From: Nansenia antarctica
Taxonomy: Eukaryota; Chordata; Actinopteri; Argentiniformes; Microstomatidae
Direction of reading: 5' to 3'
Assembly: GCA_963989245.1 (NCBI GenBank)
Contig: OZ022351.1
Location: 25,784,344-25,848,343 of the forward strand
Length of the DNA: 64,000 nucleotides
A program made the position numbers and the translations under genes. The notes under the pieces were generated by a model. That model searched no databases and was not told where the DNA came from. It saw only the letters and a list, made by a program, of their open reading frames with translations. Below, piece after piece: positions 1 to 11,764 of this stretch. Every line of letters begins with the position of its first letter. Within the stretch, counting starts at the first letter, position 1.

Positions 1-890
1 CGTTTCGTACAAAAATGCCTTAAAGCTCACACAAACCTGGCATTTATTCTGCTGTTTGCTCTTACTGTATCAGCCCTCTGCTAACCTTTCAAGAAACACC
101 AACAAAGCAACTGTTTGGGTCTTTGTAAAACAGAGAGAGAAAAGATTTGTGGGCCGTCAGTTTGCATCTGACACGTCAAACTCTATCTCACGATTGAAGG
201 TTTCACAAGTTGCTGCTGGCAGGCGACAACAATGTGTGCACATTTGTATTTCCTTTGTCTTTCTTTCTTCCTTTCCGGGGGTTGCGAGCACCTGCTACCG
301 TATAACCTCTCAACCGCCATAAGGAAGTTTACTACCTGTGTGAGGAGGCCTTTAAAGATTTAGCTCCCTGTAAATAGTAGACTTTTTGTGTGAGAAAAAA
401 CAATCTGAGTGTGCCAGCAACCTGACACAGAGCCAGAGGGGAAACATGCTAACCTTGATTAGCTAGTGTAAAGGGCCCATAATCGTTCTATACAAAGACG
501 TTAGTTCTGTTACCTCCTGTGGTGTTGTGATTGACTAGGGATATTCTTGTAACATCACCACCATTCTGAAAAGAAAGATGTAAGAGAGAGGTTGTAAAAA
601 CAGTTAGTCTAAAGAATACACAATGGATCTGTGCTTGATGGTATTACATAGTAGTAAGTATAAGTACAGTACGGTGTATATATATATACCTACTACCTAC
701 TGTACTTATCATACTGTATCATTTCATAACTGTATATATACTATTTTGTCTACACTATCAGGTCTTTGCACTATATCACCATTTGCACTTCTGGTTAGAT
801 GCTCAACTGCATTTTGTTGTCTGGTACTTGTAATGACAATGATGTTGTACCTAATCTAAAACAATTTAAAAATCACTACATAACACCTAA
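1..890. other. No gene seen; AT-rich sequence
   Basis: I see no coding signature. Short open frames lack codon structure or recognisable motifs. A short alternating TA stretch lies near 678-690 within a run of TACT/TACTG-like words. Confidence 0.6.
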
Positions 891-1415
891 ATATGCCTTC
901 AGAATGTATTCAGACCCCTTCACTTTTTCCACTTGTGTAGTCTCATAGACTCAATTTAAAATGGATTATATAAAATGCAACAAATGCATTAGTTAAAATG
1001 CAACAAATCACTCAATAAGTTGAATTATACAAATCAGAGACCCGCATTTTAACAAATATATTAATTCCAAAATTACATGCACTATTATCCTTAAGATGGA
1101 CTCATCCATTAAGATGGTCTCAATTCAACGTATTGAGCGATTAGTTGATGACATTTTAGCATTTTAGCTCATTTTAAGAGTGTCATAACAAAGGGGCTGA
1201 ATACTTATGTGCAGTACATGAGGTGTTTCTGTATTTCAGTTTGAATACATTTACTGTAGGCCTAATTTACAATAATGTTTTTGCTTTGTCATTCAGGAGC
1301 ATTGTGTGTGCGGATTGATGGCAAATTCTTTTAATTTAATCAATTTTAAATGGAGTCAATAACAAAACAAAATGTGGAAAAGTGAAAGGGTCTGAATACT
1401 TTCAAAAAGGCACTG
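891..1415. mobile_element. Tc1-type MITE (salmonid-like termini)
   Basis: The left end reads GTATTCAGACCCCTTCACTT and the right end, in inverse complement, GTATTCAGACCCTTTCACTT, so the two are inverted repeats. The right terminus ends CACTG followed by TA, as expected for a Tc1/mariner TA target; the left TA is degraded. There is no transposase frame, so this is a non-autonomous copy. The same ends occur at 25.2 kb and around 52.0/53.5 kb. Family assignment rests on recall of the common salmonid Tc1-type repeat. Confidence 0.75.
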
Positions 1416-1655
1416 TATAAGGCAAATGTATTGTGCATCCGATGGAGATGTAGTTCATTGGATCAACAACAGGCATGACAGCAAAGCTTTTAGTGACTAT
1501 TGCATGCCATATGATGCAGGGGCAGAAAAATAGCCTTGCCATCATTTCCCAATTTTTTCATGTCTCCCTTCAGGCCATATTGAACACTCAACATGCCTTT
1601 GATCTGAGAAGAATAAATGTTGCCTTTATCGCTGCTGACCAGTCTGATTATAAAA

Positions 1656-1847
1656 GGGAGAGAGAGAGAGGGAGAGAGAGAGAGACAGAGAGAGAGAGAA
1701 AGAGAGAGAGAGAGGGGGAGAAAGAGAGGGAGAGAGAGAGAGGGGGAGACAGAGAGGCAGAGACAGAGAGTCTGAGAAAGAGAGAGAGAGAGAGGGAGAG
1801 AGAGGCAGAGACAGAGAGTCTGAGAAAGAGAGAGGGACAGAGAGTCT

Positions 1848-1889
<42 letters not shown>

Positions 1890-1907
1890 GAGGCAGAGAC
1901 AGAGAGT

Positions 1908-1955
<48 letters not shown>

Positions 1956-2013
1956 GGCAGAGACAGAGAGTCTGAGAGAAAGAGAGAGAGAGAGATGGGG
2001 GGGGGGGGGGGGG
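1656..2013. repeat. GA-rich imperfect microsatellite ending in G17
   Basis: About 340 bp of (GA)n is interrupted by GGGAGA, GAGGCAGAGACAGAGAG and GTCTGAGAAAG blocks that recur as a loose higher-order unit. It ends in a run of 17 G at 1997-2013. Both strands read as long Arg/Glu or Leu/Ser frames, which are by-products and not genes. Confidence 0.9.
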
Positions 2014-2491
2014 CAGTCATATACAGTACTGTAGTCTTTGCACCAAAAAATGAATTCCCCCGATGCAATAGGGGCCTTGGCTTCTATTGGTCATTATAAA
2101 TGAGAGGCTGGGAGTCGGGGAGATCCAGACATGCACACATCACACACACACACACATCACACACACATCACACATCACATAGTGTATTACCCCAGTGTAT
2201 TTTCCTGGCAGGGTTGGTCTCTTGATGAAATCAAAGAGCCTGTAGCTGGTTATAACATGTTTGTTCTTAACAGAACCACAGCCTGGTATACAGGCAAGAT
2301 CAAACAGGACTGTTCTGTTATGCTACAGAAATTAATCAGCAAACGAACAATTAGAGAAATGAGTGATTGAGATCTTGTTTTGTGATATATGACTACAGTC
2401 ATGTTGGACTTGCAATTGAGTAGGGACCTGAGGAATTCTTGACTTTTTCTTTTCGTTCTTCTTTTAGTTCCATCCCCCGGCACTAAGAGGA
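2014..2491. other. No gene seen; short CA-rich patch
   Basis: A CACACAT-rich patch lies at 2131-2180. The remainder is low-copy-looking sequence up to the 8-bp target duplication of the hAT element. The small open frames on both strands show no recognisable domain. Confidence 0.55.
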
Positions 2492-2499
2492 CGACATAG

Positions 2500-3622
2500 C
2501 AGTGGCGGGCGGTGCATTTCACACCTAGGCCTTCAGTGATGTCCGACACATTCCTACCTGAATTATTCTACCTCTTAATACGATGGTCCATCGTTATGAC
2601 GCCATGGCTCTAGAAACTAGACAGAAACACAGTATAACCGGGCGTTGCATCACCTTAACATAGTCAGACAAGTACAACAGAGTTATATTAATATTTCCGA
2701 AGCATTTTTAATCAATAAATCCGCATTTACAATGAAGAGTGTTAAACTAACATCTTTAAGATCGCTACATTACCCACGTCTGTCGTCTCGTCCACCATAA
2801 TAGCGACAAAGGGTGCCTTTTTAATCTCCATTTTGATCTCTTCTTCCATCACTTCAGCAATAGCAAAAATCTGGTCGTTTTGTATTTTGCCTGACGTCCC
2901 AGTAAACACTTTGTTTGTGGACAGGTGGTAATGTAAATCTGGGTTGTTTTCAGCCAGAAAAGAAAGAAGCTCAACGTAGTTTCCTCTGTTTGTGGACTTG
3001 GCGCTTTCATTGTGTCCCCTAAATGAAAGTTATTGTTTACCCAAAAACAGGACACAATCGATCAGTATTATCGATCAGTCAACGAAAGCTTTCGTTGTGA
3101 GGCTCCGTTTCCCTGCGCCCTTTCAAAGGTTTCACATCTACCGGCATAGTTCCGCATCTCAATAGTGAATATCAATAGTGCGTAGCAATAGTGCGTAGCA
3201 ATAGTGCGTATCCAATCAAAAGACGTGCTGGGTGCTGACATCATTGAGCCTTACAGCAGGCGCCGTTGTTGCTTTTGCTCGCATCTACGTAGGTTTACTA
3301 GGTACGCCACAGGTTTTCTCGTTCCAATGTTAAGTTACAGGTCGAATCCGCAGCACCGTTTAATGTGAAGGCGGGCAGATTTTTGAGCCCCCTAGCAACA
3401 CATTTTGATTGGATAAAAGCTCTAACATAAAGGCCAGCCCTCCAAATCTCAATCGGAGACTGGAAGCAGCGCAACCAAGAGGAAAGCTATGAAATGAAGA
3501 GAATAGACTATGGGGAATCATTAATACATATTTGTGGAAAATATATATTAAAATAAAATGTATATTCTGATGATGTTTAGGCCAGCAGAGAAGGCCTTGC
3601 TGGCCCTGACGGCACACCACTG
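2500..3622 (-). mobile_element. hAT-superfamily transposon, internally deleted, 8-bp TSD
   Basis: The element is flanked by perfect 8-bp direct repeats CGACATAG at 2492-2499 and 3623-3630, the target-site length of hAT transposons. The ends are imperfect inverted repeats, CAGTGGCGGGCGGTG at left and CAGTGGTGTGCCGTC at right (inverse complement). Inside, the minus strand carries an uninterrupted transposase segment. At 1.1 kb it is much shorter than an autonomous hAT element and probably depends on a transposase supplied elsewhere. A short tandem repeat (GCAATAGTGCGTA) lies near 3175-3215. Confidence 0.85.
2755..3029 (-). pseudogene. hAT transposase fragment (ZMYM/TTF-type family)
   Basis: I translated this minus-strand stretch by hand and it is open for about 92 codons. 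It contains LSFRGHNES, STNRGNYVELL, GKIQNDQIFAIAEVMEEE and APFVAIMVDETTD. The VDETTD box holds the first conserved aspartate of the RNase H-like catalytic core in this transposase family, and LxFRGH..S/GNY..LL is the usual upstream block. Family proteins run to roughly 600-800 residues, so the zinc-finger N-terminus and most of the core are missing. It sits inside the hAT element bounded by CGACATAG. It has no credible start codon and is not expected to make an active enzyme. Confidence 0.8.
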
Positions 3623-3692
3623 CGACATAGCACCCTCTCCAACCATGTGTTGATACGCAACTTGCAGACCCAAAATTCTCACCATACTTTAA

Positions 3693-4019
3693 CACTAGAA
3701 CAGCCACGGGTGGGGTCATTTGACCCTGTGAGTATTTTTTTTTTCATATCTTTGCACTTGATCAAATTTCAGGACCCTCCTATCATGACTTTTCTTAGAT
3801 ATGTGCGTTTTACCACCCAGTATCCTTACATTTTCAAAATCACATCAGGATAAGCTAGTATAAATCTATTTAGCAGAGGCGGAGGAGGCAGGCTAATTCA
3901 CAAGACGGCCAACTAGTGGTCGTTGTGTGTAAATAGCAGCGTGGCATTGTAAAGACAATGGTCATTTGACCCCAGAGGCAGCTCTTATAATTGGTACAAT
4001 AGGCACAGCTGTTGTAGTG
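3693..4019 (+). mobile_element. TTAA-flanked piggyBac-like MITE, copy 1
   Basis: TTAA borders both ends (3689-3692 and 4020-4023). Terminal inverted repeats are CACTAGAACAGCC at left and CACTACAACAGC at right (inverse complement). Just inside each end lies the palindrome GGTCATTTGACC. The TTAA target and short C-starting ends are piggyBac hallmarks. There is no coding capacity. It serves as the reference copy for the family in this window; other copies are at 31.8, 35.6 and 36.1 kb, with fragments at 20.8, 30.3 and 58.5 kb. Confidence 0.8.
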
Positions 4020-4023
4020 TTAA

Positions 4024-4810
4024 CCGGAATGCATATAAACTGATGTTAACGATGTTCATAGAAGGATTGCAATCATATATTAGAAAATGTAAAATAAAAA
4101 GCGTTGAACATCTGTTGCTAACTGTCTGGAGCGTGGAGGTACGTGCAGATCTGCCTTGAGGATATGAATTACCTAATAACGTGACAGGTCAGGTGGTCCA
4201 TCATTTCTCAGGTCCTTAGAAATGCGTCAAAGTGTCTTAATGGTTCTCTACTACTGCACATACGTCTTGATTGACCAGATACATTGCAGAATAAATCCCA
4301 AAACATTGTGTTGAAGGTGGTCTGCTTTGTCTTTTCACTCACTCACTCACTCACTGTTTTGACCCCAGTAGTAAAAAGTAATATTGTTTTTAAGGGGATA
4401 GACTTGACCTGAAACCAGTCATCGCTACATTGTTATGCAATAATCAAGCCAAACAACAATGTAGATAAGATCAGAGAGCTCTGCCACTCCCCGCGTAACT
4501 TGACGTACATTGTGACGAGGGGAGATGGCTTTTCTAATATGCAGTCAAATCTGAAATAAATGTCATATCCTGCTGGTAATGGAAAACCAAGACCTCTGGT
4601 CATGCTAAATGTTTCCTCTCTCTTCTTTGCATATTACAATTTGGCTTGTAGTTAAGTACACAAGAACATGTGGATTTTATTCAAAGGTGTGAATTATAGA
4701 ACAAGCTGTGACTTCAATAAACACAGTCACCCGACCCCGTTCACCAACGTCATATATGTGTGTACAACTCTCTCTCTCTCTCTCTTCTGTCTGGATGTAC
4801 ATCCCCCCCA
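4024..4810. other. No gene seen
   Basis: Low-copy-looking sequence with a small (CACT)n patch at 4336-4355 and (CT)n at 4769-4785. No coding signature was recognised. Confidence 0.55.
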
Positions 4811-5226
4811 CCTAATACACACACCAACACGTACACACAAACCAACACGTACACACACACCTAATACACACACCAACACGTACACACACACCTAATACAC
4901 ACACCAACACGTACACACACACCTAATACACACACCAACACGTACACACACACCTAATACACACACCAACACGTACACACACGCCTAATACACACACCAA
5001 CACGTACACACACACCTAATACACACACCAACACGTACACACACGCCTAATACACACACCACCACGGGGACACACACCTAATACACACACCAACACGTAC
5101 ACACACACATGTAATACACACACCAACACGTACACACACACACCTAATACACACACCAACACGTACACACACACCTAATACACACACCAACACGTACACA
5201 CACGCCTAATACACACACCAACACAT
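4811..5226. repeat. 31-bp minisatellite, about 13 units
   Basis: The unit begins CCTAATACACACACCAACAC and continues GTACACACACA. It recurs at 4811, 4860, 4891, 4922, 4953, 4984, 5015, 5046, 5077, 5110, 5143, 5174 and 5205. Spacing is 31 bp except for two 33-bp units and one partial unit near the start. One unit (near 5062) carries CCACGGGGA in place of CAACACGTA. Confidence 0.92.
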
Positions 5227-7089
5227 GTACAGTATACACCCAACTCATCAACAATGACACAAACACAGTGTTGTGTAATCAGGGCTGGTTTAAAACCCCG
5301 GCCTGCTTTTCCTTTGGAGTTCCAGTCCCGTAATGAGAAGTCGATTCTCTGTGGAAAGCCCACATGGCTCTATCCCCACAGGGAGAAATAATACCTGTGT
5401 CCATTAATTATGTGTTAATGAAATACAGACTCGCCCAAGGTGAAATTTGACTGACAGTCTTACACCGAATGAAAGTCCTCTTACATGTATATATCCCTCA
5501 CACTACAATGAATTACATTCTAATTGGCAATTTACTACCTACTCAACAGTCAGGATCGGTGTCTCAGTGTCTGCATAGATATTAAATGTCCCGTTTTTCA
5601 CGCAGAGATTCATTTCTTAAAAGCTGCCTTTTTTGAGAGAAAAAAAAAGTGTGAGGCTTGCAAATCAAGTGATGTGATTTAAGGGGGGGGGAAAAGTGCT
5701 GGTCTTGAAGTTTTTTTTTCTTTCTGAAAAGGCTCGGAGAGGATGTGGGCATAGCGAGAGAGAGGGGGGGGGATATTAAAATCGTGTGAAATAAATTTGC
5801 TTAGCAGGTGCTTCTGTTGGAGTCGCCACCGCTGAAAGAAGAGATCAGTCAAGGCGGACTCCTGGCCATTTTCATCCACCCCCGTCCCCGTTATTCATGA
5901 GCTCCACGCCACCAGGCGGATCCCTCTTTCAGGAGCATTTTATATTTAACACACTGCCATTAAAATAGATAGTGCTCGGGCCCATAATGTTTATGGTTAA
6001 TACATTGGTCCGTCTGGGTTTGACCCCTTCCCTGTTGGCTCCATTACTGTAGTGGAAGTATATGTGTTCACCTACGGCACCTCTCTATCCCAAGGAGGCG
6101 GGAATGTAGATCAGTCTGTATCACTTAAAGAGACGATAAACTTTGAGCCTATAGAAAGACACTTTGAAGGCGCTGGCTACGAAAAGTTCTCATCACTCAT
6201 ATTATAACGGTGGCATATCGTCCGCAACGCCCAGAGCTATCTATTTAGCAGTCTCGTTGTACAGTAAATCTTCAAGTCTGGTCGTCAAAGCTATTAATGA
6301 CTATGTAGGCATCTGCTCTCATTATTCCTGTTCCTCCTTATTCCAGGTGAGGACCAACGGCAGCCTCCCCATGATTCATCTGCAGGCGTACATAATGACA
6401 GAGAGCCGGCGGAAAGGCTTCAGACAGAGGAAGATAAAAAGCTCCTATCCTGCGGTACAGACACCTGAATGCAGCTCACACACCGCACACCACTGCTGTT
6501 GTTTTCTCGGAGAAGACTAACTTTTCAAAAGTCAGTGTACGGTAATTAAAAGAGATGAGGGAGGGAGAGGCGGAGGGAGACATAATAATACATCAATACG
6601 TTATCTGCAATATGGAGGTGAGTCAGTCCATTAATTAGTTCAGGGCTTCTTTTCTCCTTCATTAAGGCTGACATGGAACATTTTCCTCTCATTTGATTGG
6701 GTAAATAATGTAAGTGGAATGACAGTTTGGGTGTTGAGAGTCACAACTTTTTTTTATCAAAAGGAGGAAGGGAGCAATTAACATGATCTGACAAGCAGGG
6801 GTACACATTCAGTACATACACCTACCTCGGTTTTAATTGCTAATAACAGTATGTCACTCTCGCTTTAGGCTGAGAAACTTCTAGAGATAATACATCGATG
6901 GTTGATTACAAGGTTTGCGTCATTAACGCTGCAAACTATTCCTATATATATATACAGTATACAGTACCTCTTAATGAGTGACAGAAGCATTGGTGTCCAT
7001 GGAGTTTCTCTCATGAAGCGCTGATGCATTTTGGGAGAAATTGTTTGCTTTCTGACCAACATATCACTACAGGCCAGCCTGTTAACTGG
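5227..7089. other. No gene seen; low-copy sequence
   Basis: No recognisable repeat or exon. Several short T, A and G homopolymers occur (5637-5648, 5685-5692, 5765-5772), plus a short TA run at 6942-6953. The open frame at 6164-6520 has no recognisable domain. AT-rich, conserved-looking stretches such as 5930-6010 could be regulatory, but nothing in the sequence proves it. Confidence 0.5.
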
Positions 7090-7093
7090 TTAA

Positions 7094-7521
7094 CCCTCCT
7101 GTCGTGTTCGGGGTCAAATCTGACCGATTTGCAACTTTCATCAATCATAAATATTGTGTTTTACATTTGATTGCCTCAAGGCCTTATGATATCCTCCACA
7201 CTAGGCATTTGAACATGTACAATTGCTGATCACCACGTTCATTGAATTTTGAGAGGTTTATAGTCAACTTTGTAACACCTGTGGTGTTTGATTATGTTCA
7301 TCCATCAGATGGAAAACATCCCCATACATACCCACACATCCACAACCATTACATGTTCAGTGTCTAATATTTGTATATTCACTGCAGTTATTCATGTTTA
7401 CAGCATAACATTTGGTGATGATTGATGGTTTTTGTGTTAATGTAAGAGTAGTTAAAACAAACCCGTCAAATTTGACCAGGAACACCAAAGTAAGGGGGGA
7501 GAAACGAACACGACAGGAAGG
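7094..7521. mobile_element. piggyBac-like MITE with TTAA target and 17-bp TIR
   Basis: It is bounded by TTAA at 7090-7093 and 7522-7525. The left end is CCCTCCTGTCGTGTTCG and the right end, inverse-complemented, is CCTTCCTGTCGTGTTCG, matching at 16 of 17 positions. Subterminal GTCAAAT(C/T)TGACC motifs sit about 10-30 bp inside both ends. It is 428 bp long with no transposase frame, and belongs to a different family from the CACTAGAACAGCC group. Confidence 0.88.
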
Positions 7522-7525
7522 TTAA

Positions 7526-8554
7526 CATCGTTCACAATGTGTGAGGCCTAATTGTTCGGAGACTTTCCACTCCCCTAAAATTAAACACTGATAATTAATT
7601 CAAGTGAGTAATCGGATAAGCAAAACCTTATCTGAATTAAAGGTGAGTAGATGAAATAAGCTGATTAGAAAAGTTTGACTGTTCTCCAAAAATTCATCAG
7701 CAGTTTAAAAAAAAACTAATCTTATTCAAAGCAGCTGCCTGCCAATCCTATTCTGAAAAGTGTACTACGCCAAGGCTGCAAGGTTGATGAGTTCTGTTGA
7801 AAATGTTAATGTAATTTACCTGTTTTTGATCCTCACCTTAGAAATCAAGTCATTCTATTTACAAAAGAGATACGGCTACTGTATAATGTGTTGGCATGTG
7901 TGCCTTCCTGCTCTGCTTTTTGATTGATTTGTAGTCCTGAAAAACTATTTTGAGACGAGGGTTTTCTTTATGGTAGCAGGTCAGAGCTAGCTTTGTCAGT
8001 AGATGTAATTTTGTGTGAACCAGAAATGACGACAGTTGTAAAAAAAAAAAAAACACATTGAGTGTAATCATATTGTGACTGTAGTGTTCATCACAGTTCT
8101 TCCCCTCATGAATGCATATTCTTCATAAAACTATAGGGCAAAGATCATACTTGGCTCTGGTGGCCAAAAATAGACCTAATTAGGCGTTGTTTAGTGTGAT
8201 GTCTGATATGTTGTTTTATTAATGTCGTTATTTTACAATTTCCACCCAACATAATAACTATAGAAATTAAATAAGTTTAAGTTATTAAATAATAAGAAAT
8301 TAAATAAGTTCTCATAAGTTTTTCATTACATATTATACCTTATTAGGTTATCATTACATATCAAAGTGCATTTGATCTTGATGACTTGTGACTGTTATCT
8401 ACTTTAGAATTGTGTAACCTTCAAATATTTTCTGAATGAAAAAAAACATGGTGCCATTGTGACATTTTATTAGAATCATATCTGTTAATCGAATCTTGAC
8501 AGTATGGATTCATATTCATCAATTCAGTTAACATTTGAACTTTAAACGGCTTTT
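7526..8554. other. No gene seen; AT-rich sequence
   Basis: AT-rich and low-copy in appearance. It contains an A13 run near 8040 and a small repeated AAATAAGTT motif near 8266-8320. No coding signal. Confidence 0.55.
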
Positions 8555-8585
8555 TCAGAATCAGAATAAGAATGTCCTTTATTAG
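8555..8585 (-). repeat. LINE 3' tail remnant
   Basis: CAGAATCAGAATAAGAATG followed by TCCTTTATTA is the inverse complement of a common fish LINE terminus (AATAAAGG...TTCTGATTCTG). It abuts the next LINE tail at 8586, so one element probably inserted beside or into the other. Confidence 0.45.
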
Positions 8586-9030
8586 GCAAGGCAAGGCAAG
8601 TTTATTTGTATAGCACATGTCATACAACAGGGGCAATTCAAAGTGCTTTACATACATTCTTTTTAAAAATACAGCAAGAGGAGCATGGTAAGAAAACTAA
8701 AATTGACAATGAATAAAAGCAAATATAAGAAGTAAATAGATTAAACATTAAATAAGTAGTTAATGGATAAAATACCTTGATAGAAGTGTTTGTGTTTAAT
8801 CATAACTGCTGCAAAACATGAACGTTTTTAGCTTAGATTTAAATATTTTTAGGGTTTGGGCCTGTTTGATTTCTTCAGGGAGTTTATTCCAGGCGCATGC
8901 GGCAGCGTGACTGAAAGCTGCTGCACCGTGTTTTGTTTTCACTCTTGGAATGATTAGATTAGTCTCAGCTGACCATAGGGGCCTATTATTATTACATCCA
9001 ATGTAGAAGTGCACAAGAGTAAAACATATT
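8586..9030 (-). mobile_element. 5'-truncated L2/CR1-like LINE 3' end
   Basis: On the minus strand the element ends in a CTTGCCTTGCC repeat after an AAAGCACTTTGAA box. The frame at 8796-9014 reads IPRVKTKHGAAAFSHAA, then CAWNKLPEEIKQAQ and FKSKLKTFMF. This matches the WN(S/K)LP...FK..LKT signature at the C-terminus of the reverse transcriptase protein in teleost L2/CR1-like LINEs. Catalytic motifs are missing, so it is a dead 3' fragment. Confidence 0.7.
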
Positions 9031-9334
9031 TAATTTAGGTTCTTCAACATTGGCATTACAACAAGATACAAAATCTCAATAGTAGAGTAAGTTAAAATAA
9101 GTAAAGTAAGTCATAATAAAGTCATAATATAGTAATAAAGTGATGGTGGTCACACTGCAGCAGATCCAGTCATACTACAATGTAATCAATAGTGTAAAAT
9201 GCTGTGTAAAGTACAATAAGATTAAATACAATATGATACAGTACAGTAGTCAAGTATTCCGGTAGTGTTCAAGTAATCAGGTAGTCATATAGTAGTAGTC
9301 ATATTATGCAAGTAATCATATTTACCCAAATCAT

Positions 9335-9405
9335 ATATACCCAAATTTCGTTGTTTGGTACCTGTACTATATCAATGACAATAAAGACCATTCATTCATT
9401 CATAT
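9335..9405 (+). repeat. LINE 3' tail with (ATTC)n
   Basis: AATTTCGTTGTTTGGTACCT, then ACTATATCAATGACAATAAA and three ATTC units, is a recognisable teleost LINE terminus. No coding part is attached. The AT-rich sequence just upstream (9031-9334) shows no other feature. Confidence 0.55.
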
Positions 9406-9424
9406 AACATATGAGAGCAAACAT

Positions 9425-10595
9425 CATCTATCATTGTATATGTATGCAGATGATTCAACAGTCTACATGTCTGCACCCACAGTTAAGGGAATCACTTCAG
9501 CCCTCAACAGAGAGTTGCAGCTAGTATTTAACTGGATCACTGAAAACAAACTTGTCCTGAACATATCTAAGACTAAGAGCATTGTAAGTTGGATCAAAAC
9601 ACTCATTAAGAAATAAACCACAGCTGAATGTGGTAATGCTATTGTAATGATGTTATGAGCAAGTACAGGAAACAAAGCTTCTTAGTCTTACGTTAGACTG
9701 TAAACTAACATGATCGAGGCATACAGACTCACTTGTGCAAAAGATGGGGAGAAACATATCTGTAGTCAAGAGATGCTTTTCTTTTTTAACACCACATCTG
9801 ACCAAACATGTCCTACAGACCCTAGTATTATCACAATTAACACTAAAACAAATCTAGGGAAGCTACAATGGGGTCAGAACAAGGCAGCTGGGCTTGCCCT
9901 GCAGTGTACGATGAGAACAAATAGAAACGTCATGCATGAACGACTCTTCCGGCTTAAAGTTGATGAGAGGTTAAAAGGCTCACTTCTTTCAGTTGTAAAA
10001 AAATATGAATGTTCTGAAAACCCCTGTCTGTTTGTAAAGGCAGCTTACACTCAGCTCTGATGCACACACTCATACCCCACCAGACATACCACCAGTGGTA
10101 ACTAGACAATTCCAAAAACGAAAACAAAACAGCGTGCAGTGCTGTATAGAGCGATGGTTGAATGGAACGCTCTTCCAGGTCACATCTCTAAAACCCAAAA
10201 TAAAATCAGTTTTAAAAAACTGGTGAAGCAAGCAACACATCATACGCATTCGATTTGTGTAGTTAACACTGGTACTCCTAACTAAGTATTTTAATTATAT
10301 GTATGTTCTTTATTGTTGTGTGTGGATGGTTCTTCTTTGTTATGTGTTTTTGTGATGCTCACCAAAAACTGAGACCGTGAGCATTGCTGACTTTTATTTT
10401 ATTTTACATTTTTGTTATTTGTTGTTATGTATGTTGATGCTTTTTTTCCTCTTTTGTTATATGTTTTGTGATGTTGATGTTATTTTTCTTTGTTATATGT
10501 TTTGTGATGATTTCTTGTATATGTTTTGTGTCGATCCCAGGAGGAGCAGCTGATGGTTAGCATCAGCTAATGGGGATCCTATTAACTCAAATCAA
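9425..10595 (+). mobile_element. LINE with degraded reverse transcriptase, 3' half
   Basis: The first frame (from 9434) contains YADDSTVYMSAP, the catalytic YADD box, followed by LNRELQLVFNWITENKLVLN and ISKTKSIV. A second frame (to 10060) reads GKLQWGQNKAAGLALQ, NVMHERLFRLKVDERL. A third (10139-10284) reads AVLYRAMVEWNALPGHISK, the C-terminal WNALP block. At least two frameshifts or deletions separate them. The 3' UTR ends GGTTAGCATCAGCTAATGG then GGATCC. A second, inverted copy of this family's 3' end lies at 60.2 kb. Confidence 0.78.
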
Positions 10596-10597
10596 AT

Positions 10598-10945
10598 CAT
10601 TTACATTTACATTTTTGCCATTTAGCAGACGCCTTATTCCAAAGCGACTTACAATCAATACATTTGAATACTAAGCATGTGAATCATCAGTCCACCATTC
10701 GTAGCAGGAAGAGTAGTCCAGCTCAGGCACGGGGCCATTGATAGAAGGAAAAACCTTCTCCTATCACCTTCTACTAAAACCTAGTTGTTGTTGTTGTTTT
10801 TTTACCCTGGAGAAACAGAGAAACAGTACATAGAAGTTTTTAGGGACACAGTAGAGGGGAAAGCGGGTGTCTTTAGGAGACGTAGTGCTGAGGGGCAGAA
10901 GATGTCTCAGGAGGAGCAGTTAAGGTGTAAGCTCCAAACATGATA
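10598..10945 (-). mobile_element. L2-like LINE 3' UTR fragment
   Basis: On the minus strand it ends in the teleost L2 terminus; the plus strand reads ATTTAGCAGACGCC then TTATTCCAAAGCGACTTACA. Its inner part (GAGGAGCAGTTAAGGTGTAA) matches the equivalent part of the larger LINE at 21.4-21.6 kb. No coding remains. It starts within 3 bp of the end of the preceding LINE, consistent with insertion at or near that tail. Confidence 0.7.
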
Positions 10946-11002
10946 GTGTACTCAGGGCTGCCTCAGGGCTTCCGTAGTATGTGCTTAATACAGAGAAGTA
11001 AC

Positions 11003-11008
11003 ATAATA

Positions 11009-11041
<33 letters not shown>

Positions 11042-11110
11042 ATTAGACTTATATAGCGCTTTTCTAGACACTCAAAGACTTTTCTAGACGCTTTACAAAC
11101 TGAAAAGATC
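11003..11110 (-). repeat. L2-like LINE tail with (TAA)n
   Basis: (TAA)n followed by ACATTAGACTTATATAGCGC and a degraded ACTCAAAGAC/GCTTTACA box is the inverse complement of the teleost L2 3' end. CTTTTCTAGAC occurs twice, a small internal duplication not seen in the sister tail at 61.8 kb. Confidence 0.72.
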
Positions 11111-11764
11111 GAGCAGTAAAGAAACAAAACAAAATAGATAAGTATAGGGGTCTAATTAATTTTTAGATGACTAAATCTAAATCTAGGTGTCTTTGTAGGA
11201 CAATCTACTCTGTATACGGCAATTACACCTCGATTTCGGGCGGAGAAGCGGCAAACAAGCAACGCCAGCATCCTCTCTCGACCGGCATTAATGTAACATT
11301 CTAAGCCTTTACATAACATCGAATGGCACAGCAGTCTTTTCAAGAATAGAGTCTACTGGACTGTGTATGTGTATGTGTTGCTTTGAGTAAGAGGAGAAAT
11401 AGAGTGAGTGAAAGATGGGTGGTAGAGTGGAATACGGGGGGAAAGACAGGGATTAGAGGGGGGGAAATGAAGAAATAGATAGACTGCCTTATTGGAAAAT
11501 GGATTGGTGACAAAACGCCACAGCTTGGAGCTAAGATTAGGAATTCATCCATCTTGAATGAAATATTCAAATACACTCTGCCAAGTGGGGCATATTACTA
11601 AATGGATGGATGTGGGGAATGTATGAAACAATGACAGGTGCTTTAGATCCCCAAAATGTGCTCCTCTCGGGCCAGCTCTCTCTCTCTCTGACTTACCGAC
11701 AGTACCCCAGAGGCTCACGGCTTGGACTGTTGGCTAACAATTCAACAATGTGTAGAGATTACTT
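11111..11764. other. No gene seen
   Basis: No recognisable coding signature. It is slightly G-rich near 11436-11466. Confidence 0.5.

Noticed and set aside
1475..2068. Long frames on both strands over the GA tract (Arg/Glu-rich and Leu/Ser-rich)
   Set aside because: Pure dinucleotide repeats are open in several frames by construction; there is no non-repeat coding sequence.
4811..5226. CRISPR-like regular spacing of the 31-bp repeats
   Set aside because: Units are contiguous tandem repeats without unique spacers, in eukaryotic DNA.
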